Notes under the pieces: generated by a model
Databases searched by the model: none
Told to the model about the DNA's origin: nothing
Seen by the model: only the letters and a program-made list of their open reading frames with translations
DNA from: Chloroflexi bacterium HGW-Chloroflexi-2
GTDB lineage: Bacteria; Chloroflexota; Anaerolineae; Anaerolineales; Anaerolineaceae
DNA length: 64,000 nt
Reading direction: 5' to 3'
NCBI GenBank assembly: GCA_002840735.1
Contig: PHBY01000015.1
Location: 1 to 64,000, forward strand
Position numbers and translations under genes: made by a program
In this document: one piece after another, positions 13,118-21,446 of the stretch
Layout: each line of letters begins with the position of its first letter
How positions within the stretch are numbered: the first letter of the stretch is position 1

Positions 13118-13549
13118 TTAGCCAACCCCAAAACGGCGCAAGACACGCTCAATCATTTCATTTAACAAAGCCTTATCCAGATTCGGGAATTGAACCCCGA
13201 TCTGCTGCTGCAATTGCAGACGCAATAGATACGGATCTATACTGGCATCAGGCTGGGAGTGCAGAAATCCGGCTGCATCTGAGGAGTCAGCAGACTTCGC
13301 AGGGACAGGTTGAACTTTAGCGTCAGTCAGCCGCACCCGTTCACCTGCCTGATTTTCCTGCGAAAGATACGGGCGTACGGGTGCAGCCGGAGGCGTGCTG
13401 GCATGTGGCGAGACCAGGCTCATCCCCAACTGCCTGGCTTTCTCATACGCCAGATCGGTGAGCACAATATGATCGTTCAGCGCCAATGACATAATGCCAC
13501 GCCGTACCAGGTCTTCGATGTCATGTTCGGTATAAAACGTCTTAGGGAT
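13118..13549 (-). CDS. BMC-locus protein with aldolase-type N-terminal module; apparent ATC start
   Basis: Last gene of the BMC operon. From the first ATG (13492) the product has 124 residues, but the conserved sequence begins 19 codons earlier: IPKTFYTEHDIEDLVRRG leads into VLTDLAYEKARQLGM. This parallels the N-terminus of the class II aldolase at 36.8-37.7 kb (MAKIILTDVDIENIAAQG, then LLTDLAYEKAGRLGI). A strong GGAGG (13556-13560) sits six bases before ATC at 13547-13549, and no in-frame ATG, GTG or TTG lies upstream, so translation probably begins at ATC or has been damaged. A Pro-rich linker follows, then a C-terminal amphipathic helix (LLNEMIERVLRRFG) resembling an encapsulation peptide. 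The function is unknown; a cargo adaptor is plausible. Confidence 0.6.
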   Translation of the reverse strand: MPKTFYTEHDIEDLVRRGIMSLALNDHIVLTDLAYEKARQLGMSLVSPHASTPPAAPVRPYLSQENQAGERVRLTDAKVQPVPAKSADSSDAAGFLHSQPDASIDPYLLRLQLQQQIGVQFPNLDKALLNEMIERVLRRFGVG

Positions 13550-13578
13550 GACACACCTCCACGCGACAATTGCAGAAC

Positions 13579-14208
13579 TTACTCAAGCTTACCGTCCAGG
13601 CTTTCCAGCGCACGGATGGCAGCATCACGCGCGGTGATAATCTCCGCTTCCGAGCCGCTCAACCACATACGTCCAAAACGTCCCACCGAGGTGACATGGA
13701 TCAGCTTGATGCTGGCTTTCTTCTCGGCCTCATTGACCGCATAATTGATGTAGGCAGCCGGAGCACACTCCATCACCAGCATCGTCTCACCCGGTACCAG
13801 CATGGAACCACGCCGGAAGCGATTGATCAACTGCGATTGATACGGATCAATGCGCGTGATCACCTGCGTGGAAACCACCTGCGGCTTGATACGATCCTGA
13901 ATGTTCAACCCCAAACGGTTCAGCACTACCTCGCCCGCTTCTTTTACAGCGGCCTGACTGGTGGAGTGCACCTCGAACATACCGAATTCGCGTTCCACAA
14001 TCTGAGCACCGGGACGGGCTTCGGTAGCCTTGACAGCGATGTCCACCACGCGGAAAACCTCGTTACCCGGCGCCATCTCCACGTATAAGGCAGCCATCCC
14101 CTCGGTCGGCAGATCACCCTGGGTCACAGAGCCAATGAAGGCAGCATACTGAGCCTGCATCCGGTCGAGATAACAATAACAGCGCAGTGAAAAATCGTCA
14201 GTTGCCAT
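13579..14208 (-). CDS. BMC-T trimeric microcompartment shell protein
   Basis: Shell protein of 209 residues made of two fused BMC folds (about 1-100 and 105-205), the tandem form that gives trimers with a gated pore. Recognisable parts are VERAFGM-like VEREFGMFEVHS and the second half with TMLVMECAPAAYINYAVNEAEK and VGRFGRMWLSGSEAEI. The frame is open to 14244, but that would overlap the upstream BMC-H gene; the Met at 14208 (MATDDFSLRC) follows that gene's stop directly and is preferred. It assembles with the BMC-H protein into the shell facets. The operon is tightly packed, suggesting co-translation. Confidence 0.85.
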   Translation of the reverse strand: MATDDFSLRCYCYLDRMQAQYAAFIGSVTQGDLPTEGMAALYVEMAPGNEVFRVVDIAVKATEARPGAQIVEREFGMFEVHSTSQAAVKEAGEVVLNRLGLNIQDRIKPQVVSTQVITRIDPYQSQLINRFRRGSMLVPGETMLVMECAPAAYINYAVNEAEKKASIKLIHVTSVGRFGRMWLSGSEAEIITARDAAIRALESLDGKLE

Positions 14209-14212
14209 TCTA

Positions 14213-14539
14213 TTATTTCTTTTCTGCGCGACCGCCGAAGCCACCCTTGGAGCGCTGCGGCAGGATCATCTCGATCTCGGCATGCGGGCGGGGGATGACA
14301 TGCACCGAAGCCAGTTCACCCACGCGTTTGGCAGCCGCAGCGCCGGCGTCTGTGGCAGCTTTCACTGCGCCTACATCCCCACGCACCATGACTGTCACAT
14401 AACCACCGCCGATATATTCAGAACCGATCAGTTCCACATTGGCAGCCTTTACCATCGCATCTGCGGCCTCAATCGCGCCCACCAGACCTTTGGTCTCGAC
14501 CATTCCTAAAGCAATTAATGAAGTATCCAAAGCGATCAT
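14213..14539 (-). CDS. BMC-H hexameric microcompartment shell protein
   Basis: Short shell protein of 108 residues with a single BMC domain and the classic start [20 protein letters not shown]. The middle has the family pattern [20 protein letters not shown] and the end [14 protein letters not shown], plus a short Lys/Arg/Gly-rich tail. It forms hexamers that tile the shell facets. It lies between the aldehyde dehydrogenase and BMC-T genes in the same direction. It is the only BMC-H gene here, and no BMC-P (pentamer) gene is visible, so shell closure must use a gene outside this window. Confidence 0.95.
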   Translation of the reverse strand: MIALDTSLIALGMVETKGLVGAIEAADAMVKAANVELIGSEYIGGGYVTVMVRGDVGAVKAATDAGAAAAKRVGELASVHVIPRPHAEIEMILPQRSKGGFGGRAEKK

Positions 14540-14600
14540 CCTTTCTACTCACTGACCTAAAATTACAAATCCCTCCGGCCACTAAGACCTGAGAGATGAC

Positions 14601-16049
14601 TTACCGTCTTAATATCTCCTGTAGTATATTCTCAATCGCAGATTCGACGACCGAAGCTTGCGGCGGGATCATGCGCTCCACCGGCTGCAGGGCTTCGAGC
14701 GGTGGCTGGTATAACTCATATGCCAACCGCTTGACATTGATTAAATGCCGTGCTGTGATGTTATCACCCGTGATCGCGCCACCTACACCACCCGAACCGA
14801 GCGTGAAAGAAGCATCCAACCCGGTCGTCAATCCGACTGCACCGAGCGTCCCCATCGTATTCACCAGAATACGGAACACGGGTTTCTCCAGCCCGAAGGC
14901 CAGAATCACACGCTCATCCTGGGCATAGATAATCTGGGTATGTCCCTTTCCACCCGTCTCAATCAGGCTGATGGAGGTCTCACAACCCTTCTCCCAGCCA
15001 TCCACCTCGTACCAGGCCAGCACCGTGGTCAGCTTCTCATGCGAGAGTGGTTCCTCCCGGCCAACTTTTGTCAGTGGCGTCACCAGAATACGCGTCTCGA
15101 AGGGGACATCAAAACCAGCATAAGCGGCTACGTACGGCGCAGGTTTACCCACCACAGCGGTGTTCATGGCACCGTTGGGTAGAAAGACCGTCTTGCGCAG
15201 CAAATTGGTCTGGTGTGCATCACAGAAGAAAGCACCTTCGGCATGCATCAAGGCAGCCAGTTGTGCCGCAATCGGTCGATCTGCGACCACAGCCTGTTCG
15301 GTGGCGCAGATGGTCGAGCAGTCAAAGGCTTTACTGGCGACGATATAACGGGCGGCTTTGGCAATATCCGCAGTACGATCGACATACACCGGCACATTCC
15401 CCGGACCGACACCATAGGCTGGTTTCCCGGTGGAATGCGCAGCCCGTACCATCGGGGTTCCCCCGGTTGCCAGGATCAAAGCCGTACGTTTGTGCGTCAT
15501 GAGTGCCTGCGTGCCCTCCAGGCTGATGTGCTGCATGCAAGCAATCAGTCCTTTGGGAGCACCGGCTTTTTCAGCAGCCTCTGCCATCACTTTGGCTGCT
15601 TCGAATGTACAGCGTGCAGCGGAAGGGTGGGGGGCGAACACAATCGCATCGCGGGCTTTGACCGCAATCAGGGCTTTATACAGGGTGGTAGAGGTCGGGT
15701 TGGTGGAGGGGACCAGGGCAGCAATTACCCCAATCGGCCAGGCAATCTCGGTGACCTTTTTCTCCGGATCATGCTTGATCACACCGACCGTTTTCTCCGC
15801 GCGGATGCTCTCCCAGACCAGCCTGGAACCGGTGATATTCTTGAGTTTCTTGTGTAAAGGATGACCATAGCCGGTCTCGTCATGCGCCAGTTGACCCAGA
15901 CGCTCCGCCGCCTGCACACCAGCCTCAGCCATGGCTTCACAGACCCGATCTACATCTGCCTGGGTGGCGTGGCTCCAGCTTTGCCAGGCAGCATAAGCAC
16001 TGCTGACCAGATCACGAGCTTCCTGAATTGAGGTGAGATCATTATCCAT
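14601..16049 (-). CDS. Acylating aldehyde dehydrogenase, PduP/EutE type, BMC-associated
   Basis: CoA-acylating aldehyde dehydrogenase of 482 residues, first gene of the BMC operon. It should oxidise an aldehyde made inside the compartment to an acyl-CoA using NAD+ and CoA. The catalytic Cys lies in FDCSTICATEQA; a Rossmann region includes PSTNPTSTTLYKAL. The C-terminus carries an extra Pro-linked amphipathic helix (SVVESAIENILQEILRR), of the kind that targets cargo to the shell lumen. With the class II aldolase bearing the related N-terminal module, the likely substrate is lactaldehyde from fuculose- or rhamnulose-1-phosphate; that substrate is inference. No PduL-type phosphotransacylase or alcohol dehydrogenase is present next to it. 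Confidence 0.9.
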   Translation of the reverse strand: MDNDLTSIQEARDLVSSAYAAWQSWSHATQADVDRVCEAMAEAGVQAAERLGQLAHDETGYGHPLHKKLKNITGSRLVWESIRAEKTVGVIKHDPEKKVTEIAWPIGVIAALVPSTNPTSTTLYKALIAVKARDAIVFAPHPSAARCTFEAAKVMAEAAEKAGAPKGLIACMQHISLEGTQALMTHKRTALILATGGTPMVRAAHSTGKPAYGVGPGNVPVYVDRTADIAKAARYIVASKAFDCSTICATEQAVVADRPIAAQLAALMHAEGAFFCDAHQTNLLRKTVFLPNGAMNTAVVGKPAPYVAAYAGFDVPFETRILVTPLTKVGREEPLSHEKLTTVLAWYEVDGWEKGCETSISLIETGGKGHTQIIYAQDERVILAFGLEKPVFRILVNTMGTLGAVGLTTGLDASFTLGSGGVGGAITGDNITARHLINVKRLAYELYQPPLEALQPVERMIPPQASVVESAIENILQEILRR

Positions 16050-16699
16050 CGTTAACCTGATTGTATTTTATAACGTAGCGTGAAAATAAGCAATTGGTAG
16101 GGGAAAAGGATTTGGTTGGAATGGTGGAAATATTTGTGATGAGTAGTAACAATCATTTGGTAGAAAACCTACGAATTGTTTCTTAGGAACAATTAGAAAC
16201 AATGCCAGACTTAAATAAAAAAATTTCTCGAAGATATTCAGTTATTAAGGTTCAATTGCCATACTTTATGGCTGTATCCATTATAGAAAATTAGTTCTAA
16301 TTTGTCAATATAAGATATCCAGAATTGTGATTAAAATTTCTTAATTAAAAATCTTCGCCATTCTTATCGTCCCGATTGACCAGAATGATGTAGATGATAA
16401 ACATGATGACCAGAAACAGGTCCATAATTTTTTACCCCTATAGAAAAAAAACGCAATACTAAAATGTTATTGGCTAAGGATGGCAGCAGGGCTGGATTAT
16501 TTTCTTAATTATATTATACCATTGCTCATAGTTTGAGGGTCGATTGAAATATATCACCGATATTTCAGATATTTCTATGAATACAATGAATAACTTCAAG
16601 TGGGTTTGTTTTTATTAGTAAAAAGCTACTTTTTGCGTCAGTAAGAAACACCTAAGACCATCTTTATAAAAAACTGTAATTAAGTATATTCCTCAAAGT
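16050..16699. other. 650-bp AT-rich gap between BMC and defence operons
   Basis: Low-GC DNA between the divergently ageing boundaries of two minus-strand operons. Its right part receives the 3' end of the defence operon and its left part should contain the BMC operon promoter. The only coding signal I see is a 26-codon frame at 16345-16425. No tRNA, integrase or clear terminator is visible. Confidence 0.5.
16345..16425 (-). CDS. Candidate 26-residue single-pass membrane protein
   Basis: A short frame encodes a peptide starting MDLFLVIMFIIYIILVNRDD. It has one hydrophobic helix of about 17 residues followed by a charged tail rich in Asp, Asn and Lys, the usual layout of a bacterial small membrane protein with the tail in the cytoplasm. 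An AGGGG lies about nine bases before the ATG. It is unusually GC-rich against its AT-rich surroundings. I do not recognise a family; size and shape recall KdpF-like small subunits but no relatives are nearby. Confidence 0.45.
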   Translation of the reverse strand: MDLFLVIMFIIYIILVNRDDKNGEDF

Positions 16700-18772
16700 T
16701 TAACATCTCCTACATCGCGGACAAATTGTACGAAGCCTTCCGGAATCAACAGACATATCAACGATGTCCTTATATTGATATAAGCTATCTCTTTGGTAGA
16801 AGTTTTCCGGTTCAACGGACTTCATTTTTTGGATAATGTCTTGAGATATATCATAGCTTAAATAATGATACTCATGTTTGCATTCAGGATACGGGCATAT
16901 GGTTTTTGTCAACATTAGTTGGTTGCAGGCATCGCAAATTAATTGATTGCCATGATTTCGCATCTTTCCACCGCAGCTGGGACATGTGTTTTTTTCTAAT
17001 GTAATGATCTGACGAAGCATAACATTTTGAAGACGTCTAAAGGAATTAATATCAAACATTGTTAGGGGTAAAAAAAGCGTTCGGTCACTAAATGATTTTG
17101 CATAGGAAATGATCTTTTGCTCATTCTCCTCACATTTTGGTAACGCAATAATGACATAAGAAAGGTTATCTTCTTCTGACAAAGTCTTTGTACATTCTTC
17201 CATGTATGACTTAAAAATATTTCTATTATCATTTTCTAATTCAACAACCGCAGGTAAAATTACAAATTCACTCTTTGACGGAAAAGTGAATTTTCTATGC
17301 CTTTGTTCAACTGCTCCTTTTAAAGCCGTATATTTCTTTTTTCCTTCGTAATGTTCTTTACCACGACTTTCCTTTATCTTAAACAAAGAGCAAAAATTTT
17401 CTATATCCTCAAAAGAAATATCATTATCCCAAAACAAGGTTTTTCCATCGAAATAGAAACTCTCATAGCTGTTTCCTACCGCGATTGGGGAACACACACC
17501 ATTGGGAAGTTCCATACTACATCTCGTCTTATCCCGCATAGTAACCCGAATCAAACTTTTATTGTCTTTTATAGTGATTTCCAGGTTATCTTCATATCTG
17601 CAGTACTTTCCATCTTCAATGATATCAAAATTCAGCACGTGTGCTGTAAATCCACAAAGAGTTCTACAAAACAGAAGATAATCTGAATAGGAAACCCCCA
17701 ATTCTAATTGATTCCCTACAGTAATTTCTTGAGGTGTAATTTCTTTATGAACGGCTTTCCACAACTTAAATACCACGCTGTAATGCTTATCCATGAGCAA
17801 AATATTGGTTTTGTTTATTGGATCCATTACAGGTTTTGTTTTTTTGAGATAACTATACAACCTCGTTTTTCTTAGAGACCTGTATTTTCTCAAAAGCAGT
17901 ATAGATTTTTTATGCAGCTTATCTATCAGTTCCAATGCTTTTGAACGATAATCACTGGTTTTTTTATCAGAGTTAAACAGTTCTGAAACTGCTTTTTGAA
18001 AGCTCGCATCAAAACCAAAGCTTCCCGTTTGAACACTGCTATTTATTATGCCATGCAGCTGTTCATACTGATCCTTTAAATCTTTCTCCTTCCTCCTCAA
18101 AAAAGAGATTATTTGGTCGATCAGGGTTTTTGTTACACGGTTCTCGTAAATTTGGTGTTCATCATCTTCAACTCTAGAAAACAAACGAGCAGGTTTCAAT
18201 CCACTGGCAGTTCTGGCAAGCCAATCTTCACTGTGTGCAGCTAAATATGGAATAGACTCATATCCAATACGTTTTACCGTTTCAATCGGTCTTACTTCAT
18301 TAATTGCCTTCAAGTGTGATTTTGGTTTGTCGCATATTCTCTTGAATGCTGAGAAAGCGTCTTCCATCTTATCAAATGTATCTGTCCAATCACGTACTTC
18401 TGTGCTTTGATCAATTGCATACATTTTGAGTGCACCAGATTTAACGCTTTCAATTTCATTCTTCAACTTCCCTTTGTACTCATATGTGAACTGTTCATAT
18501 ACAAGCGCAGTATCATTTGCCAAAGCTCGTACAATCGGCTTAACCATGTAAGAATAATTTTCACTACCCTGGCGAATAACCAATTCGACCTCAGCACCGC
18601 ATTCCACTTTGGTGTCGTCCGACGATATAATCTTTCCATTCAATATAACAACAAACTCATTATCTCCCTTCTCTTTTTTCAATTCCAGGTATGCTTTGCA
18701 AGGGATATGGCTGAAGATACTTCCCGCTAAAAGTTCTTTACTAATTAATGCTGAATGATAGAATACTCTCAT
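16700..18772 (-). CDS. DUF2357/McrC-like protein with C-terminal zinc ribbons
   Basis: Last gene of the defence operon, 690 residues, starting five bases after the McrB-type gene. The N-terminal half has the DUF2357 pattern (ARTASGLKPARLF, then YENRVTKTLIDQIISFLRR), the module that accompanies McrB-family ATPases in McrC-type partners. A helical middle follows. The C-terminus (about 595-690) has Cys pairs CPSCGGK, CDACNQ, CPYPECKH and CPRCRRC, suggesting two zinc ribbons. I could not find a convincing PD-(D/E)xK nuclease signature, so it may be a divergent or inactive nuclease, or a recognition subunit. Pairing with a coiled-coil McrB-type ATPase supports a McrC-equivalent (CnuC-like) role. 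Confidence 0.65.
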   Translation of the reverse strand: MRVFYHSALISKELLAGSIFSHIPCKAYLELKKEKGDNEFVVILNGKIISSDDTKVECGAEVELVIRQGSENYSYMVKPIVRALANDTALVYEQFTYEYKGKLKNEIESVKSGALKMYAIDQSTEVRDWTDTFDKMEDAFSAFKRICDKPKSHLKAINEVRPIETVKRIGYESIPYLAAHSEDWLARTASGLKPARLFSRVEDDEHQIYENRVTKTLIDQIISFLRRKEKDLKDQYEQLHGIINSSVQTGSFGFDASFQKAVSELFNSDKKTSDYRSKALELIDKLHKKSILLLRKYRSLRKTRLYSYLKKTKPVMDPINKTNILLMDKHYSVVFKLWKAVHKEITPQEITVGNQLELGVSYSDYLLFCRTLCGFTAHVLNFDIIEDGKYCRYEDNLEITIKDNKSLIRVTMRDKTRCSMELPNGVCSPIAVGNSYESFYFDGKTLFWDNDISFEDIENFCSLFKIKESRGKEHYEGKKKYTALKGAVEQRHRKFTFPSKSEFVILPAVVELENDNRNIFKSYMEECTKTLSEEDNLSYVIIALPKCEENEQKIISYAKSFSDRTLFLPLTMFDINSFRRLQNVMLRQIITLEKNTCPSCGGKMRNHGNQLICDACNQLMLTKTICPYPECKHEYHYLSYDISQDIIQKMKSVEPENFYQRDSLYQYKDIVDMSVDSGRLRTICPRCRRC

Positions 18773-18777
18773 TAGTC

Positions 18778-21444
18778 TTATCTTAAATTCTTAATTCGCT
18801 TGTTAATAAGGTGTTGTGTCCTTGGATAATCCTTTGTTGCTTCAAGCAAATCAAGGAATGCCTCGCCGTCGTCACTTGAAATTACCTTACGTAAGATCTT
18901 TGTTGAAATTTGATAGTCAATTGCATCTTCAAGGTTACCACCTGCAGAAGTGAAGACAGCCGTAAAATCTATCGTCTGCTTAACAATTCTATTACCAAAA
19001 GATATATCAAATTTTTCCATAAGGACGCTGTCAAGCGCGTCAAGTCGCTCCTCAACAGCCTTTCGCTTTTCGAATCCATTGATTGCTGCATCAAAAAGGG
19101 TCTGCAAATCTGTAGCAGAAATAAATTTCTCCTCTGTGTGTTTATAATTGCCTTCAGACTTGCCCTTCTCATATAGAGAAACAACCTGTGCACGATCATA
19201 CACCTTGTCGCTGATTTCAAACGTAGATTCGTCCTGATTTGCAGTACCAGCAAACCAAATATTGCCCGTGACCTTAATCTTACGTCCATCAATCAGGCCT
19301 TTCGCGCCGGTCAGCCTACCGAGTTTTGCCAAATATGATGTTAATTTTTCTTTTTCTTCGTCAGTTGTTTCAGTTTTTAGGTCACCCTGCCTGCTTTTTT
19401 CAATTTTTTCCCATATATCAAACACAGCTACTTCATTCATTTTCATTTTCTGCTTGACTTCGTCTGGTAACTCCATAGGAAGCGTACGCATATCGGAAGA
19501 AACAAGTTCAATGAGCCACTTATTAAGGTCAGGCTCCTGTAAAATTGCCAGGAAATCTGAGAAATAGTATTCAATTCGTGCAAGGTTCATCTCATCTAAC
19601 ACTATGAAGGTCGGAATCTCTTGGCATCTCTTTTTACTTCTTTTATATAGCTCTATTGTAAAGCTTTTTGCATTGAACTTTTTATTAAAATCGTTGTAGT
19701 AACCTAGGAGTTCATTTCTATCTCTCCAGGATGACTCTACAGGAATTAAACTATGAAAGCCAGAAATTGATTCCGAAAAGATACGGGGTAGACTTGATTT
19801 ACCAGTACCAGACATTCCTTGAAGAATTATCAATTTGCTAACAGCCATTCCTGCAAGGAAAGCTCTAATGTCGTTGTCTTTGTAAAAAAGGCGTTCTGCT
19901 TTAGCCCGGCTTCCTGCATAATTCTTTACATGAGATACCATTTCATTAAGTGATGTAATTGGTGTTCTTTGTGTTCGCTTACTTACATTGCTTATAAAAT
20001 CGCTTTCATCAGTTTCAGTATCGACTTTTGAAAGCGATGGGCAAGTGTCGCCTGTACGGCTCTCCAAAGCAGTTTTATGACTTTCAAGTTCTTGTAATAA
20101 ATGTTTATTTAGCGCATTCGTTGCTTCAACTTCCTGCTTTACAACCTCAAGCTCTTTTCTGGTATTCTTCGCAGCTATAACTTCCTCTCGGTATCTGTTT
20201 CTTTCTTGTTCAAGGGCTTCGTTAGCTCTTTCAAGATTTTCTGCTTTTTGGGCTTTTTCTTCCAAGATCCTTATGCTTTTATCATCCGGATATTTGCTGT
20301 ATATCTCAGTAAGTTTTTCATGCTTTTCTTTAAATTCCTGCATTGCTGAAACAATTTCACGTATGGACGCTATTTTTCGTCCTTCAGCAGGGTCCTCGAT
20401 CTCAGTCTTTATTGTGTCTAACAGAATCTGGGACTCTGCCCATCGCTTAGAAAGACTCTCGTATCTTTCATAAAGAGTTCTGTACTTATCTCGCTCTTCG
20501 CCCAATTCAAGCCCTAGTTCATTAATCCTTGACGGATTTCCAGTAGAGTATATCTCCTTTAGTTTCTTAACGTACTCATTAAGTTGGTCAAGCGCTTCCT
20601 TTTTAAAACCGAAATCCTGTTTCTCTTTTTCAAGATTCTGCTGGGCATCATGCAATTCTTTTTCACGCACAGAAATATCTTTAATCTGTTTTTCCAGATT
20701 TTCTATTTGTTCCTTCCAGACATCTCTTGCTTTCTCTGATGCCATTGTCAATTTTTCAATTCTCTCCTTATCAGCTAATTCTAGCACTTGGCGCGCATCA
20801 GCCTCTGCCTGGGATAGAATTGTTTCTGCATTCTCCTGAGCATCCTTTACAATTTCTGCCGCTGATTCAGCCTTTTTTATTGTATAAACCGCTTTATCAT
20901 AATCCTCTTTCATTGCATCATAGCTGGTCTGAAGCTCTTCCAATTGTTTAGCCAAATCGGATCTTTTTTCTTCCAACTCTTCGGACCGCCTCTTAGCTTC
21001 AGAAGCAGTTTCTTCAGCGGCCTTTTTTTCAAGCTCAAAGACTTCGATATCGGCCATCAAATCATCGAGCTCTTCTTTTTTCTCTTCGATTTCTTCGGAC
21101 AGCCTTTTTGCTTCTGCAGCAGTTTCTTCAGCGGCCTTTTTTTCACCCTCAAAGTCTTCGATATCGGCCATCAAATCACTACTTAGCTCTTCTTTTTTCT
21201 CTTCGATCTCTTCGGACCGCCTTTTAGCTTCAGAAGCAGTTTCTTTAGCGGCCCTTTTTTCACCCTCTAAGTTTTCCATATCGGTTATCAACTCTTTAAG
21301 CCCTTCTTTTTTCTCTTCCAGCTCAGATGAAGTTTTGCTTGCTTTGCCATCGGCAGTTGGACTTTCTACCTTTTGCTCCTGCTTAGGAGGCGACTTCGGT
21401 GGCTGGTCTTGAACTTCGGTTTTCTTATCGTTATCTTCACCCAT
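18778..21444 (-). CDS. Coiled-coil McrB-type AAA+ GTPase/ATPase (CoCoNuT-like)
   Basis: Protein of 888 residues. Residues about 35-475 are almost unbroken charged coiled coil, with repeated units at 60-164. The C-terminal domain (about 500-888) is a McrB-family AAA+ module: Walker A QGMSGTGKSSLPR near 540, Walker B FIVLDEMNLARIEYYFSDF near 615, and a sensor segment GTANQDESTFEISDKVYDRA near 735. McrB itself has MNTADR at the sensor; here the equivalent is NQDEST, so GTP preference cannot be assumed. Long coiled coils fused to McrB-type motors define the CoCoNuT branch of type IV restriction. The motor would drive the DUF2357 partner encoded next. It starts two bases after the preceding stop. 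Confidence 0.8.
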   Translation of the reverse strand: MGEDNDKKTEVQDQPPKSPPKQEQKVESPTADGKASKTSSELEEKKEGLKELITDMENLEGEKRAAKETASEAKRRSEEIEEKKEELSSDLMADIEDFEGEKKAAEETAAEAKRLSEEIEEKKEELDDLMADIEVFELEKKAAEETASEAKRRSEELEEKRSDLAKQLEELQTSYDAMKEDYDKAVYTIKKAESAAEIVKDAQENAETILSQAEADARQVLELADKERIEKLTMASEKARDVWKEQIENLEKQIKDISVREKELHDAQQNLEKEKQDFGFKKEALDQLNEYVKKLKEIYSTGNPSRINELGLELGEERDKYRTLYERYESLSKRWAESQILLDTIKTEIEDPAEGRKIASIREIVSAMQEFKEKHEKLTEIYSKYPDDKSIRILEEKAQKAENLERANEALEQERNRYREEVIAAKNTRKELEVVKQEVEATNALNKHLLQELESHKTALESRTGDTCPSLSKVDTETDESDFISNVSKRTQRTPITSLNEMVSHVKNYAGSRAKAERLFYKDNDIRAFLAGMAVSKLIILQGMSGTGKSSLPRIFSESISGFHSLIPVESSWRDRNELLGYYNDFNKKFNAKSFTIELYKRSKKRCQEIPTFIVLDEMNLARIEYYFSDFLAILQEPDLNKWLIELVSSDMRTLPMELPDEVKQKMKMNEVAVFDIWEKIEKSRQGDLKTETTDEEKEKLTSYLAKLGRLTGAKGLIDGRKIKVTGNIWFAGTANQDESTFEISDKVYDRAQVVSLYEKGKSEGNYKHTEEKFISATDLQTLFDAAINGFEKRKAVEERLDALDSVLMEKFDISFGNRIVKQTIDFTAVFTSAGGNLEDAIDYQISTKILRKVISSDDGEAFLDLLEATKDYPRTQHLINKRIKNLR
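20953..21267 (-). repeat. In-frame 38-39-residue coiled-coil repeats inside the McrB-type gene
   Basis: Residues 60-164 hold about 2.7 copies of a 38-39-residue unit built on EKKAAEETASEAKRRSEEIE and ending DLMADIEDF. Adjacent units are nearly identical in protein and DNA, indicating recent duplication. Copy number is likely to vary between strains and would change the coil length in steps. Confidence 0.85.
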
Positions 21445-21446
21445 CT

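Noticed and set aside
14601-15857. Long opposite-strand frames across the BMC aldehyde dehydrogenase
   Set aside because: They are codon shadows of the real minus-strand gene and show no domain.
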